A stretch of 64,000 nt of DNA from JAJRZX01 sp964407495 (GTDB lineage Bacteria; Desulfobacterota; GWC2-55-46; JADFVP01), in assembly GCA_964407495.1 (NCBI GenBank), contig CAYOVP010000002.1, positions 11,213-75,212 on the forward strand, written 5' to 3'. The position numbers and the translations under genes are program-made. The notes under the pieces are model-generated. The model was given only the letters and a program-made list of their open reading frames with translations, was not told the origin of the DNA and did no database searches. Within the stretch, counting starts at the first letter, position 1. Each line of letters starts with the position of its first letter. Positions 35,406-43,404 of the stretch are shown piece after piece.

Positions 35406-35421
35406 CGCAACAAGCGTGCCA
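35406..35421 (-). promoter_or_regulatory. Sigma54 promoter of the TPR-flrB-flrC operon
   Basis: Reads TGGCACG-CTTG-TTGCG on the minus strand, an almost exact -24/-12 match. Expected start of transcription is about 28 bases before the TPR gene's ATG. It makes the FlrBC-like pair a target of a higher sigma54 activator, most likely the FleQ/FlrA-like gene next door. Confidence 0.93.
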
Positions 35422-35520
35422 CCGGAGCACAGGGAAGAGAACTTCCTGGGCCGTATATCTTGAGAGATCTATCAATGGATGAGGAGTCTCAAAGGCGGAA
35501 AAACGGGGAGAGACGAAGAC

Positions 35521-35559
35521 AAAAAGGCCGCTGTGTCGGTCTTCCGGACAGAGCGGCCT
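35521..35559 (-). terminator. Rho-independent terminator after the FleQ/FlrA-like gene
   Basis: On the minus strand a long stem (AGGCCGCT... / ...AGCGGCCT, about 15 bp with two mismatches, loop AAGA) is followed by TTTTT. It separates the master regulator from the sigma54 promoter of the next operon. Confidence 0.88.
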
Positions 35560-35573
35560 CAACGAGTCATGCC

Positions 35574-36974
35574 TCAGGCGTCGAGCCTAAGGCCCTTTCT
35601 TTTCATCTTCTCTATGAGGGTTGTCCTGTTCAGGTTGAGAAACTTGGCGGCATTTTTCTTCACCCCGTTCACCATGTCCAGGGCATTGAGGATGAGGTCT
35701 GTCTCGAACTTGTCCACAACGGAGTTGAAGTCCACTCCCTCGGGAGAGATGTACACGCGGTAATCAAAGCCCTTTACGCGCTTACGCGAGAGGAGTATGG
35801 TCGCCTTCTTTATGTTGTCGGGCAGGTCCGCCTCCTCTACCCTGCCCATTTCCTTTAGGACCACGATCCTCTCTATGACATTCTCCATCTCTCGGACGTT
35901 TCCAGGCCACTCGTACTCCTCGAGAAGGCGCATGGCATCGGGCGAGATAGTGGTGACGTCTTTTTTCTTTGCCTTGGAGATGGTCTTGAGGAAGTGCTTG
36001 ACAAAGACAGGGATGTCTTCCTTTCTTTCACGAAGGGGAGGCATCTCTATGGGTATGACGTTGAGTCTGTAGTAGAGGTCTTCCCTGAACTTTTTTTCCT
36101 TTATGGCCCTCTTGAGGTCCTGGTTGGTTGCGGCTATGACGCGTATGTCCACCTTTATGGTCTTTCTCCCGCCAACGCGTTCGAATTCCTTTTCCTGCAG
36201 GACACGGAGTATCTTGACCTGGAGCCCCGGGCTCATGTCACCCACCTCGTCGAGAAAGACTGTCCCCCCGTTTGCAGCCTCGAAGCGGCCTATCTTGGTG
36301 GCTATGGCCCCGGTGAAGGCCCCTTTTTCGTGGCCAAAGAGTTCGCTCTCAAGGAGGTCCTCGGGGATGGCCCCGCAATTGATGGGCACAAAGGGCGCAC
36401 TCGCCCTGTTGCTCCCGAAGTGCAGGGCACGGGCAACGACCTCCTTTCCGGTGCCGCTCTCACCGAGGATGAGGACCGTTGAGTCCGTATCAGCCACCTT
36501 GCTTATGATACTGCGTACATGGGCTATCTTCTCACTGTTTCCGAGGATCGGGTCTATGAACTTCTGGCTGATGTTGCGCTTGAGCCTGAGGTTCTCTGCC
36601 GTGAGTTCGCTCACCTCGAATGCCTTCTCTATGGTTACGAGGACCTCGACCTTATTGAAGGGTTTTTTTATGTAGGAGAAGGCCCCGCCATTAAGCGCCT
36701 CCATGGCCTTCTTTACCGAGCCGTCATGGGGGATGACTATGACGCTGGTGCTGGGAGAGGCGGTAGTGATGGCGCGTACAAACTCTATGTCCTCGATATC
36801 AGGTATGTTGAGGTCTGCGATGACTACGTTGGGGTTGTTGCGCCGGATGAAACCCAACGCCACATCGGGTTTCTTTATTGTGCAAACAGAATAATCCTCG
36901 GCGCGGAAGTTGTCCTTGAGAAACTGCGACAATGATCCGTCTGCCTCCACCACCAGTACGTTTCTTCTCCTCAT
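35574..36974 (-). CDS. flrA: FleQ/FlrA-like sigma54-dependent flagellar master regulator
   Basis: Sigma54 activator expected at the top of the flagellar hierarchy. The receiver-like domain (1 to about 120) keeps D54 and K104 but has Ala at position 11 and Pro at 82, where NtrC has Asp11 and Thr82, so normal phosphorylation is doubtful. The AAA+ domain closely follows FleQ wording: GESGTGKEVVARALH, NCGAIPEDLLESELFGHEKG, GAFTGA, FREDLYYRLNVIPIEMPPLR. The helix-turn-helix ends RTTLIEKMKRKGL, as in FleQ/FlrA. The ribosome-binding site is GAAGGAGACAAGAGT. It is transcribed alone from a consensus sigma70 promoter. The name is by similarity. Confidence 0.85.
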   Translation of the reverse strand: MRRRNVLVVEADGSLSQFLKDNFRAEDYSVCTIKKPDVALGFIRRNNPNVVIADLNIPDIEDIEFVRAITTASPSTSVIVIPHDGSVKKAMEALNGGAFSYIKKPFNKVEVLVTIEKAFEVSELTAENLRLKRNISQKFIDPILGNSEKIAHVRSIISKVADTDSTVLILGESGTGKEVVARALHFGSNRASAPFVPINCGAIPEDLLESELFGHEKGAFTGAIATKIGRFEAANGGTVFLDEVGDMSPGLQVKILRVLQEKEFERVGGRKTIKVDIRVIAATNQDLKRAIKEKKFREDLYYRLNVIPIEMPPLRERKEDIPVFVKHFLKTISKAKKKDVTTISPDAMRLLEEYEWPGNVREMENVIERIVVLKEMGRVEEADLPDNIKKATILLSRKRVKGFDYRVYISPEGVDFNSVVDKFETDLILNALDMVNGVKKNAAKFLNLNRTTLIEKMKRKGLRLDA

Positions 36975-37307
36975 ACTCTTGTCTCCTTCATAGGGTAAAG
37001 ATGTATCCGAGGATGCGTCTCAATGATGGATGGGATGGTGGGCATGGCCCGCCAGGGTTTCGTCTGTCAAACTACCGTCGGCCCTCTGGGGGGTGGGCCG
37101 GCCACAGAAGAACCACAGGAACAGCCCTACGCCACAGCGTCGAGAGACCGCAGTGGCGGCCTGCGAGAAGGCTCGGCAGAGAGACCGTGAAAGCGTGTGT
37201 TGTATGGTTCGTGGAAGAGTATCGGGATGAGTTCAGATTAAGAGACCGGCCCTGCAAGGAGGGCTCTGTTGTCTTCTCGTCTGAGCAGGGGTGTCTTTCT
37301 GAGATGA
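36975..37307 (-). promoter_or_regulatory. Long 5' leader of the FleQ/FlrA-like gene
   Basis: About 330 bases separate the predicted sigma70 start from the ATG. No convincing reading frame is present. The leader can form GC-rich hairpins, for example GGCCGGCCC near 37100-37115. It carries three copies of CGGTCTCT on the transcribed sense (37143-37150, 37180-37187, 37241-37248). I do not recognise a known riboswitch. The whole 573-base gap to motA also contains the sigma70 promoter and the oppositely directed sigma28 promoter. Confidence 0.6.
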
Positions 37308-37313
37308 GTGTAA

Positions 37314-37342
37314 ATTATAAGACAAAGAGCGGTGCGTGTCAA
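37314..37342 (-). promoter_or_regulatory. Consensus sigma70 promoter of the FleQ/FlrA-like gene
   Basis: TTGACA at 37337-37342, a 17-base spacer and TATAAT at 37314-37319 on the minus strand, a perfect match to the vegetative consensus. It indicates strong, probably constitutive transcription of the regulator, unlike the sigma54 and sigma28 promoters of the other flagellar units. Confidence 0.9.
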
Positions 37343-37425
37343 TATCTAATCTGCGAAGAGCCCGTGAAGTCGGCTTAATGACACCAGTGCGGCCTGGGAG
37401 GACAAGGCAGGCAGTTTTTTTATCG

Positions 37426-37452
37426 TAAAGTTTTGAGCCGCGCCTCCGATGT
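37426..37452 (+). promoter_or_regulatory. Sigma28 (FliA) promoter of the second motA-motB pair
   Basis: TAAAGTTT at 37426-37433, 11-base spacer, then TCCGATGT at 37445-37452. The -35 box is exact and the -10 box keeps CCGAT of GCCGATAA. The start would lie about 90 bases before motA. Confidence 0.82.
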
Positions 37453-37547
37453 GATAAGTGCGGGGTGCGAGGCAAGAAGGTCGGGTGCAATATCCGTCGG
37501 CCCCAACGGCGTGAACCCGGACTCCAAACGACTTAAGAGGGAAAAAG

Positions 37548-38405
37548 ATGTTTCCTATCATAGGCATCGTCGTAGTCTTTGGTTCCATTATCGGCGGTTT
37601 TCTCATGGAAGAGGGCAACCTCGCCATACTCATCCAGCCCGCGGAACTCGTAACCATCGGCGGGGCGGCCCTGGGTTCGCTCATCCTCTCGTGCCCATCG
37701 AATCTCCTCAAGAGCGTGGTAAAGGCCCTGCCCGCCATAATAAAGGGCAAGACCCTGAAGAAGGCGCACTATATCTCGCTCCTCACGCTTCTTTACAATA
37801 TCTTCACAAAGATAAAGAAAGAAGGCCTCCTCTCCGTGGAAAAGGACGTGGAGAACCCGAAGTCAAGCCCTCTCTTCAAGTCCAACAAAGAGATAATGAA
37901 GAACCATCACGCCCTCAATTTTCTCTGCGACAACCTTCGCGTATTCATCATCGGGATAAAGCCTGCAGAGATGGAAGAACTCATGGACATCGAGATGGAG
38001 AGCCACCACGAAGAATCCGGCGTGACGCCAGGCATCATCACCAAGGTGGGCGACGCGCTCCCCGGGTTCGGCATCGTGGCCGCGGTCCTCGGCATTGTCA
38101 TCACCATGGGCAAGATGAGCGAGGGTCCGGAGGTGATCGGGCACAGCGTTGCAGCAGCGCTCGTAGGCACCTTCCTCGGCATTCTCTTGAGTTACGGCGT
38201 CATAGGCCCCCTGGGAAGTCACCTCGAACACAAGAACCGCGAGGACTCCAAGTACATAGAGGCAATAAAGACCTCTGTACTGGCCTTTGCCAAGGACCTT
38301 CCGCCCCAGATGGCGGTCGAGGCAGGCAGACGCACCATATTCAGCGACGCGCGGCCATCTTTCAAGGACCTCGAAGACGCCATAAAGAAACAGAAAAAAG
38401 GTTAG
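37548..38405 (+). CDS. motA: MotA-family stator A subunit, second pair
   Basis: Inner-membrane stator subunit of 285 residues, longer than the copy at 0.4 kb and close in wording to the proton-type MotA of enteric bacteria: MFPIIGIVVVFGSIIGGFLM at the start, MESHHEESGVTPGIITKVGD, PGFGIVAAVLGIVITMG and AALVGTFLGILLSYG. The last two hold the conserved Pro and channel helix residues. The ribosome-binding site GAGGGAAAAAG precedes the ATG. It is transcribed opposite to all other genes in the window, from a FliA promoter, and is followed after 36 bases by its motB. Confidence 0.96.
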   Translation: MFPIIGIVVVFGSIIGGFLMEEGNLAILIQPAELVTIGGAALGSLILSCPSNLLKSVVKALPAIIKGKTLKKAHYISLLTLLYNIFTKIKKEGLLSVEKDVENPKSSPLFKSNKEIMKNHHALNFLCDNLRVFIIGIKPAEMEELMDIEMESHHEESGVTPGIITKVGDALPGFGIVAAVLGIVITMGKMSEGPEVIGHSVAAALVGTFLGILLSYGVIGPLGSHLEHKNREDSKYIEAIKTSVLAFAKDLPPQMAVEAGRRTIFSDARPSFKDLEDAIKKQKKG

Positions 38406-38441
38406 CGCCAGAAGCCGCCCACAGACCCAGAGGGACCCGGG

Positions 38442-39239
38442 ATGGATAACAACGAGACCCAACCCATAATCATAAAGAAGGTGAAGAAAAAGGGCCACGG
38501 TGGAGGGCACCACGGCGGGGCATGGAAGGTGGCCTATGCCGACTTCGTCACCGCCATGATGGCCTTCTTCATGGTCCTCTGGCTCGTGGCCATGATGTCC
38601 ATAGAGGCTCGTAAAGGCGTTGCCGAGTACTTCAGGAGTTACACCATCTTCGAGGGCACGGAGGCCGGCGGAGGCAAGGGCATATCCATAATGTCCGGCA
38701 ACCCCGTCATGCTTAACAAGGAATCCTCAAAGCCAAGGCCTACACAGAACAAGAACAACAACATCATCCTCCAGATAAAGAAGACCGTAAACACGCGTCT
38801 CCAAGACCTGAAGAACCAGATACTCATCTTCACCACAACCAACGGCGTCCGCCTCGAACTCGTGGACCTCGATGACAGCCCGATGTTCGAGCGCGGAGGT
38901 TCGAGGCTCGTAAGCCGTGGCAGAGAGATCCTCAAGGTCCTTGCCGCCTCGCTCAAGGGCATGCCGTACAAGATAGCCATCGAGGGACATACGGACAGTT
39001 TTCGTTTCTCCCGCAACGGCAGGACCAACTGGGAACTTGCCGCGGCCCGCGCCAACGCCGCAAGGCGTGAACTCATAAGAAACGGCCTGCCGGAGAACCG
39101 TATCTCAAGGGTCACGAGTTTTGCCGACGTAGTGCCCCTGAACGGACGAGACCCCTATGACCCCATCAACAGGCGCGTAAGCATACTCATAGAAAAAAAC
39201 AAGTTCATCTCCGCACTCAACGATACTGTGCTGGAATAG
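38442..39239 (+). CDS. motB: MotB-family stator B subunit, second pair
   Basis: The 265-residue protein has a His/Gly/Lys-rich cytoplasmic start and a membrane helix with ion-binding D34 in AYADFVTAMMAFFMVLWLV, the proton-type MotB pattern. A plug/linker region follows, then a C-terminal OmpA-like peptidoglycan-binding domain with IEGHTDSFRFS, NWELAAARANAARREL and DPYDPINRRVSILI. It is the second gene of the plus-strand pair and converges on the PilZ gene. A bidirectional terminator follows at 39570. Confidence 0.97.
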   Translation: MDNNETQPIIIKKVKKKGHGGGHHGGAWKVAYADFVTAMMAFFMVLWLVAMMSIEARKGVAEYFRSYTIFEGTEAGGGKGISIMSGNPVMLNKESSKPRPTQNKNNNIILQIKKTVNTRLQDLKNQILIFTTTNGVRLELVDLDDSPMFERGGSRLVSRGREILKVLAASLKGMPYKIAIEGHTDSFRFSRNGRTNWELAAARANAARRELIRNGLPENRISRVTSFADVVPLNGRDPYDPINRRVSILIEKNKFISALNDTVLE

Positions 39240-39569
39240 AAGGGAGAGGGCACGGGGCGCGAAGACAAAAGACGTCTGCTCTATATGGCGGGGCGCGGTT
39301 AGTGGGCGCCCTGTCTTTTTCCCTGCGCTCACCTGCACCATGACACGTAGGGGGCTCTCCCAGAGGAATTCCTGTCCAGTGGTTTGTTCAGGCCAGGGCC
39401 CAAGGCGATACAAGGGGCGCTCGTCTTCAGGCCTTCCACGATGCTGGAAGGAGGACCTCCCCGCCCCGGACCTCGCCAGGGCCGCCTCTTCGAAGACATC
39501 CTGCCATCATTACTGCCGCCCTCTCACGAGGCGTGGCCACGACAAAGTCTCTCTCCAGAAGGAAGGCAC
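39240..39569. other. Noncoding stretch between motB and the bidirectional terminator
   Basis: About 330 bases between the converging motB and PilZ genes. I see a short inverted repeat (CTTCCA / TGGAAG near 39433-39450) but no credible gene, promoter or RNA. Confidence 0.5.
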
Positions 39570-39596
39570 AAAAAAGCCCCGAGCGGGGCTTTTTTT
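39570..39596. terminator. Bidirectional intrinsic terminator
   Basis: AAAAAA, a 6-bp stem AGCCCC-GAGC-GGGGCT, then TTTTTTT. It works in both directions, ending the fliD-fliS-fliT-pilZ unit on the minus strand and, further away, the motA-motB unit on the plus strand. Confidence 0.93.
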
Positions 39597-39614
39597 CGAG
39601 CGATACACTGGTCC

Positions 39615-40205
39615 TCAACCAGACCTGCCTTCCCTCCCCTTTTTCCCAGATCGGAGCATCCTCCTCTGCCAGGCGAAAATGTATCTCACCACCCTTTCGC
39701 GTACGCGCTCATCGATGTCCACGAACTGGACCCCCACCTTGTATCCGCCCTCGATGTTCTCGCATGTCCAGACCACCTCTCCAGTAACCTCTATATCCTG
39801 TGACTGGTCTGGCAGAAAGAGCCTGATATCGAGCCTGTCTCCAGGGGCGAAGTTCTTGTTGCAGAGCATTTTCAGCCCGCCTCCGCTTATATTCTCTATA
39901 CGGGCCTCTGGTATCTCAAAGGCGCCCTCCGCCATGGTCTGGCTCATCAGGGCCTTGAGCCTCTGGTTTATCTCCAGGAGAAGCGAGTACATCTCCGGGC
40001 TGTCAGAGGAGAGTTCTTCCATCCTCCTCGAAAAATTCTTGAGTTCGCGGACATTGAGGGCCGTGTCCGAGATACTGGCCCCGCTCTTGACAACGTAGTA
40101 GACGGGTATGTTGTCGTCTATGCGCACGTACTCGCGGTTGTTGGTGATCATGCCCACCATGTACATCACCTCGTCGTCCTTTCCATGTACTATATTCTCA
40201 GCCAT
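39615..40205 (-). CDS. PilZ-domain protein with helical insert
   Basis: Probable c-di-GMP effector of 196 residues. The PilZ motif RxxxR is at 24-28 (REYVR), and the D/NxSxxG motif is at 105-110 (NISGGG), followed by a beta-barrel pattern (DIEVTGEVVWTCENIEGGYK, VGVQFVDIDERVRERVVRY). About 75 residues lie between the two motifs and look helical (VRELKNFSRRMEELSSDSPE, LLLEINQRLKALM); ordinary PilZ domains have about 20-30 here. This resembles the helix-bearing tetrameric PilZ type of Xanthomonas (inference). It is the last gene after fliD-fliS-fliT, overlapping the fliT-like gene by 8 bases, so a role in braking or adjusting the motor is likely. Confidence 0.85.
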   Translation of the reverse strand: MAENIVHGKDDEVMYMVGMITNNREYVRIDDNIPVYYVVKSGASISDTALNVRELKNFSRRMEELSSDSPEMYSLLLEINQRLKALMSQTMAEGAFEIPEARIENISGGGLKMLCNKNFAPGDRLDIRLFLPDQSQDIEVTGEVVWTCENIEGGYKVGVQFVDIDERVRERVVRYIFAWQRRMLRSGKKGREGRSG

Positions 40206-40545
40206 CTCTCGAACACCTCTCTCCAGATCTCTTTGCCTGGTCTCTCGTATATGCCCTCTCTGCCCTCTTGTTCTCCCGCAGCCTCGTGAGCCTCTCCATG
40301 GTATCCCTGAGATCGGCCTCCAGTGAGAGTCTCAGGTCGGCATCGATGCGAACTATCCCCTGGATGAGGGCCTTCTCCTGCGGGCCCGGGGCCCTCTTTG
40401 AGCCAAGGGACCTGATGGAGGAGATGATCCCTGCTCTCTCCTTCATAAGGGCCTCCATCTCTTCAAGACGGTTTGCCGCAAGAAGTCTTGTCTGTCTCCT
40501 TGCTATGGCCTCGAGCCTCTCTAGGAGTTCCCTTCTCTCCTGCAT
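40198..40545 (-). CDS. fliT: FliT-like flagellar chaperone
   Basis: A 115-residue, highly charged helical protein that starts 1 base after the fliS stop. Patterns such as LLERLEAIARRQTRLLAA, LMKERAGIISSIRSL and a C-terminal LRENKRAERAYTRDQ agree with the loose FliT/FlgN-type chaperone family, in which an RENK-like tail is common. FliT binds FliD and prevents its premature assembly. Sequence identity in this family is low, so the call depends largely on the fliD-fliS-X order. Confidence 0.7.
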   Translation of the reverse strand: MQERRELLERLEAIARRQTRLLAANRLEEMEALMKERAGIISSIRSLGSKRAPGPQEKALIQGIVRIDADLRLSLEADLRDTMERLTRLRENKRAERAYTRDQAKRSGERCSRDG

Positions 40546-40546
40546 C

Positions 40547-40963
40547 TCACCCACCCTGCGCCGCCTTGGAGAGCACCGTCCCGCGACGCCCTCCATCCAT
40601 CCCAGAGGCCGCTACTGCCTCCCAGCCCTCCTTTACCTCCTTGAAAATCTTCGTGACCCCCTCTATCATCTCCGCCGAGTTCTTCCTGTTGGCCTCGGCC
40701 AGTTGTCCCATGGAGTAGGTGTAAAGGTCGCGGAGGTTACGGGCCACCTCGCCGCCTCGTTCCATGTCCAGGGCATTGTACAGTTCGCTTATGATGGCCA
40801 CGGACCTGTTTATGTAATCGGTCCTCTTCTCTATATCCCTCTCGCGTACGGCCATGACGGCAAGTCCGTTGAACTTTATCACGCCATCGTAGAGCATGAC
40901 CACGAGGCGTACGCCCCCGCAGGTCATTACCTGGACCTTCTGATATGCCTTTACGCCTTTCAT
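40547..40963 (-). CDS. fliS: Flagellin export chaperone FliS
   Basis: Binds the C-terminus of flagellin and delivers it to FlhA. The 138-residue helical protein has the family start AYQKVQVMTCGGVRLVVMLY-D and RTDYINRSVAIISELYNALD, then NLRDLYTYSMGQLAEANRKN. It follows fliD by 9 bases. Confidence 0.96.
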   Translation of the reverse strand: MKGVKAYQKVQVMTCGGVRLVVMLYDGVIKFNGLAVMAVRERDIEKRTDYINRSVAIISELYNALDMERGGEVARNLRDLYTYSMGQLAEANRKNSAEMIEGVTKIFKEVKEGWEAVAASGMDGGRRGTVLSKAAQGG

Positions 40964-40972
40964 TCGCCTCCC

Positions 40973-42292
40973 TTAGAATCCCGTAAGGAACTGTCCCTGG
41001 GCCTTGAGCCCTGCAAGGGTCTTCTCGAGGAGAGAGAATCGCACCCTTAGCGAGGCCTCGTAGTCTGATATTTCCTGTTCCTTGCTGTCTATGGTAGTAG
41101 TGAGAGAGGTAATGTTGTCCTGTAACCCCTCTTTTTTCTTCGTCACCCTCCCGTCCACGCTGTTGTTCATGGAGTCGGCAAGGTCGTAGAGGAGTTTGCC
41201 GAACCCCGAAGTTGCCGTACCCTCTACAAAGAGGTTCACCACGTCATCGTAACTGGCACTCAGGGCGTCCTTGAGTGTGGTGCTGTCAAGAGACATCACG
41301 CCGTCGCTGTCGCTCGTGATACCAACGTGTAAGAGCCTGTTCATGGTATCGGGCAGGCCTGTAATGGCAGAGTTCATGGTACGGCTGAGTTCGTCGTATA
41401 CGCTCCTTGCAACAGGGTCGCCGAAGAAGGTTCCGGCTGTCTTGGTCTCCCTGTCATAACGGTTGTTGCTCCTTATGTAACTCATGACGGCGTTGTACCT
41501 GTCCACAAGGGCCGCGACCTTTTTCTCTATCTCTCCCACATCACGCGTGGTGCTCACTGTTACGGGCCTCGTGGGGTCCGCGGTCTTGAGTGTCAGCGTT
41601 ACCCCTGTCAGGACATCGCTCACCACGTTGGACGAGCGCGTTATGGCAAGGCCGTCCACTGTGAAGGAGGCGTCCTGGGCCGCCTGGAGGGTAGTGGAGA
41701 AGACGAGGCTGGTATCGTTCTGGTTTATGGTGATCTGGTTGGCCGTACCCGTGGACTTGGAAGTGAGTACGAGCCTGTAACTCGTCCCGTCGTTCACCAC
41801 AGAGGCCGAGACCCCTGCGTCGAGGGCGTTTATTGCGTCACTGAGGTCTGTAATGGTCGTCGTCGAGTCCACGGCCACGCTCTGCATGGTCCCGGAGCCA
41901 ACGGTAAAGTTGAAGGAACCTGCAGTAGATGCTATGACCGTTGTTGCCGAGGCAACGCCGTCGGCGGCTATCTTGTGTGAGGCGGCGAGTGTGTTTACGA
42001 CAATAGTGGATGTGCCTGCAATAGCGGCAGGCGAGGCCGAGACATCGAGTATGGAGGTATCGCTACTCGATGACGTATAACTCGAGAAGGCCGAGGCAGT
42101 GCGAAGGTCGTCAGCCGCTGTCTTAAGGTCGTCTATACGCGATGAGAGCGTGTCATAAGCAGACTGTATGTTCTTCAGCCTGTCCTTGTCAGAATACAGT
42201 TGGTCTACGGGCGTCCTCTTTGCGCTCACGAGTTGTTTGATAATGGATTCGTAGTCTATGCTGGAGACAAGACCTGTTGCAGTAATGGTCAT
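40973..42292 (-). CDS. fliD: Filament cap protein FliD (HAP2)
   Basis: Cap at the filament tip that folds incoming flagellin. The 439-residue protein begins with the FliD N-terminal pattern (TGLVSSIDYESIIKQLVSAK) and coiled coil. It contains the hook-associated-2 motif ATINDLSDAI-type segment (TTTITDLSDAINALDAGVSA). It ends with the C-terminal coiled coil (EQEISDYEASLRVRFSLLEK). It is separated from fliC by a strong hairpin. Confidence 0.97.
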   Translation of the reverse strand: MTITATGLVSSIDYESIIKQLVSAKRTPVDQLYSDKDRLKNIQSAYDTLSSRIDDLKTAADDLRTASAFSSYTSSSSDTSILDVSASPAAIAGTSTIVVNTLAASHKIAADGVASATTVIASTAGSFNFTVGSGTMQSVAVDSTTTITDLSDAINALDAGVSASVVNDGTSYRLVLTSKSTGTANQITINQNDTSLVFSTTLQAAQDASFTVDGLAITRSSNVVSDVLTGVTLTLKTADPTRPVTVSTTRDVGEIEKKVAALVDRYNAVMSYIRSNNRYDRETKTAGTFFGDPVARSVYDELSRTMNSAITGLPDTMNRLLHVGITSDSDGVMSLDSTTLKDALSASYDDVVNLFVEGTATSGFGKLLYDLADSMNNSVDGRVTKKKEGLQDNITSLTTTIDSKEQEISDYEASLRVRFSLLEKTLAGLKAQGQFLTGF

Positions 42293-42373
42293 GTTGTCCT
42301 CCTACTGTGCTTCCAATGGGCCGAAATCACATGCCCGCCCCTGAGCCCCCCGTCTCTCCGTGGTAGTGCTTCG

Positions 42374-42414
42374 AGGCGGGCGGGCAGGCCTGTCACAGGG
42401 CAGCCCGCCCGCCT
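42374..42414 (-). other. GC-rich 12-bp hairpin between fliC and fliD
   Basis: A perfect 12-bp inverted repeat (AGGCGGGCGGGC / GCCCGCCCGCCT) with a 17-base loop starts about 27 bases after the fliC stop. No T tract follows, so it is not a standard intrinsic terminator. It could stabilise the fliC mRNA 3' end and reduce read-through into fliD, giving more flagellin than cap protein (inference). Confidence 0.65.
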
Positions 42415-42440
42415 GGTCACCCAAGGACCCGAAGCCTCCG

Positions 42441-43283
42441 TTATCTCAGGAGTTGGAGCGCGCTCTGGGGCAGGGTATTGGCCTGCGCGAGCACGGATAT
42501 GCCTGCCTGAACCATGATCTGGTTCTTGGTGAATGTGGCCGTCTCTGTAGCGAAGTCCGCGTCCCTTACCCTGGACTCGGCGGCCTGGAAGTTGGTGAAG
42601 GTTACCTGCAGGTTGGAGATGGCCACGTTTAGCCTGTTGGTGGTGGCGCCGTATATGGCCCGCGCGCTGTTTACCCTTGCAAGGGCCGCACTCACGGAAT
42701 CGAGGGCCGCCAGTGCTCCTGTTACGCTGGAGAGGGCACCGGACTGGAGGCTGAGGCCAATGTTGCCAGTGGCGCCGGCGCTCGTGAGGGCCACGAGGCT
42801 TACGCTGAGCTGGTTGTCCGTTGAGTTCTTGAAACCGATGAACATGGTCATCGATGTGATGGAGCCGTTCAGGAGTTTGTAACCGCCAAACTCCGTTGTC
42901 TGCGCGATCCTGTCAATTTCACTGATGAGTTTGTCATACTCATCACTGTAAAAACCCCTCGTGTTCGAATCCAGGGTTCCCTGGGCCGCGCTTGCCGCAA
43001 GTTCTCCCATCCTCGTGATGATGTTAGTGACCTGCTCTGCGGCCTTGTCGCTGATCTCCATGGCGCTGACACCGTCATTGACGTTGCGAATGGCGGCCTG
43101 TATCATGCGCGACTGGCTCCGGAGTTGGTCGGCGCGGGCAAGCCCCGCGGCGTCGTCAGCCGAACTGTTGACCCTGTGCCCCGAAGATAGCCTCTGTACG
43201 CTTATCTTCAACTGGGCGTTGGAAATGCTGAGGTTCTGCTGCGCAAGTAGCGATGCTATGTTTGTGTTGATAACGAGTGCCAT
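42441..43283 (-). CDS. fliC: Flagellin FliC
   Basis: Filament subunit of 280 residues, a short flagellin. The N-terminal D0/D1 region reads MALVINTNIASLLAQQNL and VQRLSSGHRVNSSADDAAGL. The C-terminal D1/D0 region reads NFQAAESRVRDADFATETAT and ends SVLAQANTLPQSALQLL. The central region (about 140-200) is small and rich in Ser/Thr, giving candidate sites for O-glycosylation by the nearby Maf protein. It has its own FliA promoter. Confidence 0.98.
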   Translation of the reverse strand: MALVINTNIASLLAQQNLSISNAQLKISVQRLSSGHRVNSSADDAAGLARADQLRSQSRMIQAAIRNVNDGVSAMEISDKAAEQVTNIITRMGELAASAAQGTLDSNTRGFYSDEYDKLISEIDRIAQTTEFGGYKLLNGSITSMTMFIGFKNSTDNQLSVSLVALTSAGATGNIGLSLQSGALSSVTGALAALDSVSAALARVNSARAIYGATTNRLNVAISNLQVTFTNFQAAESRVRDADFATETATFTKNQIMVQAGISVLAQANTLPQSALQLLR

Positions 43284-43404
43284 GTTCTTACCCTCCTTAG
43301 TCTTTTACGGCTTCCATGCCTAATCGGTCACACTACGTCCGGCCGGGCTGAATATTCAAAATCCCTCCTTTCCTGCCAGACTCTGCGCCGGACACCTAAT
43401 AACC

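Noticed and set aside
36975..37307. Possible c-di-GMP (GEMM) riboswitch in the master-regulator leader
   Set aside because: I looked for the conserved GEMM cores and tetraloop receptor and did not find them in the right order. The leader is reported only as structured.
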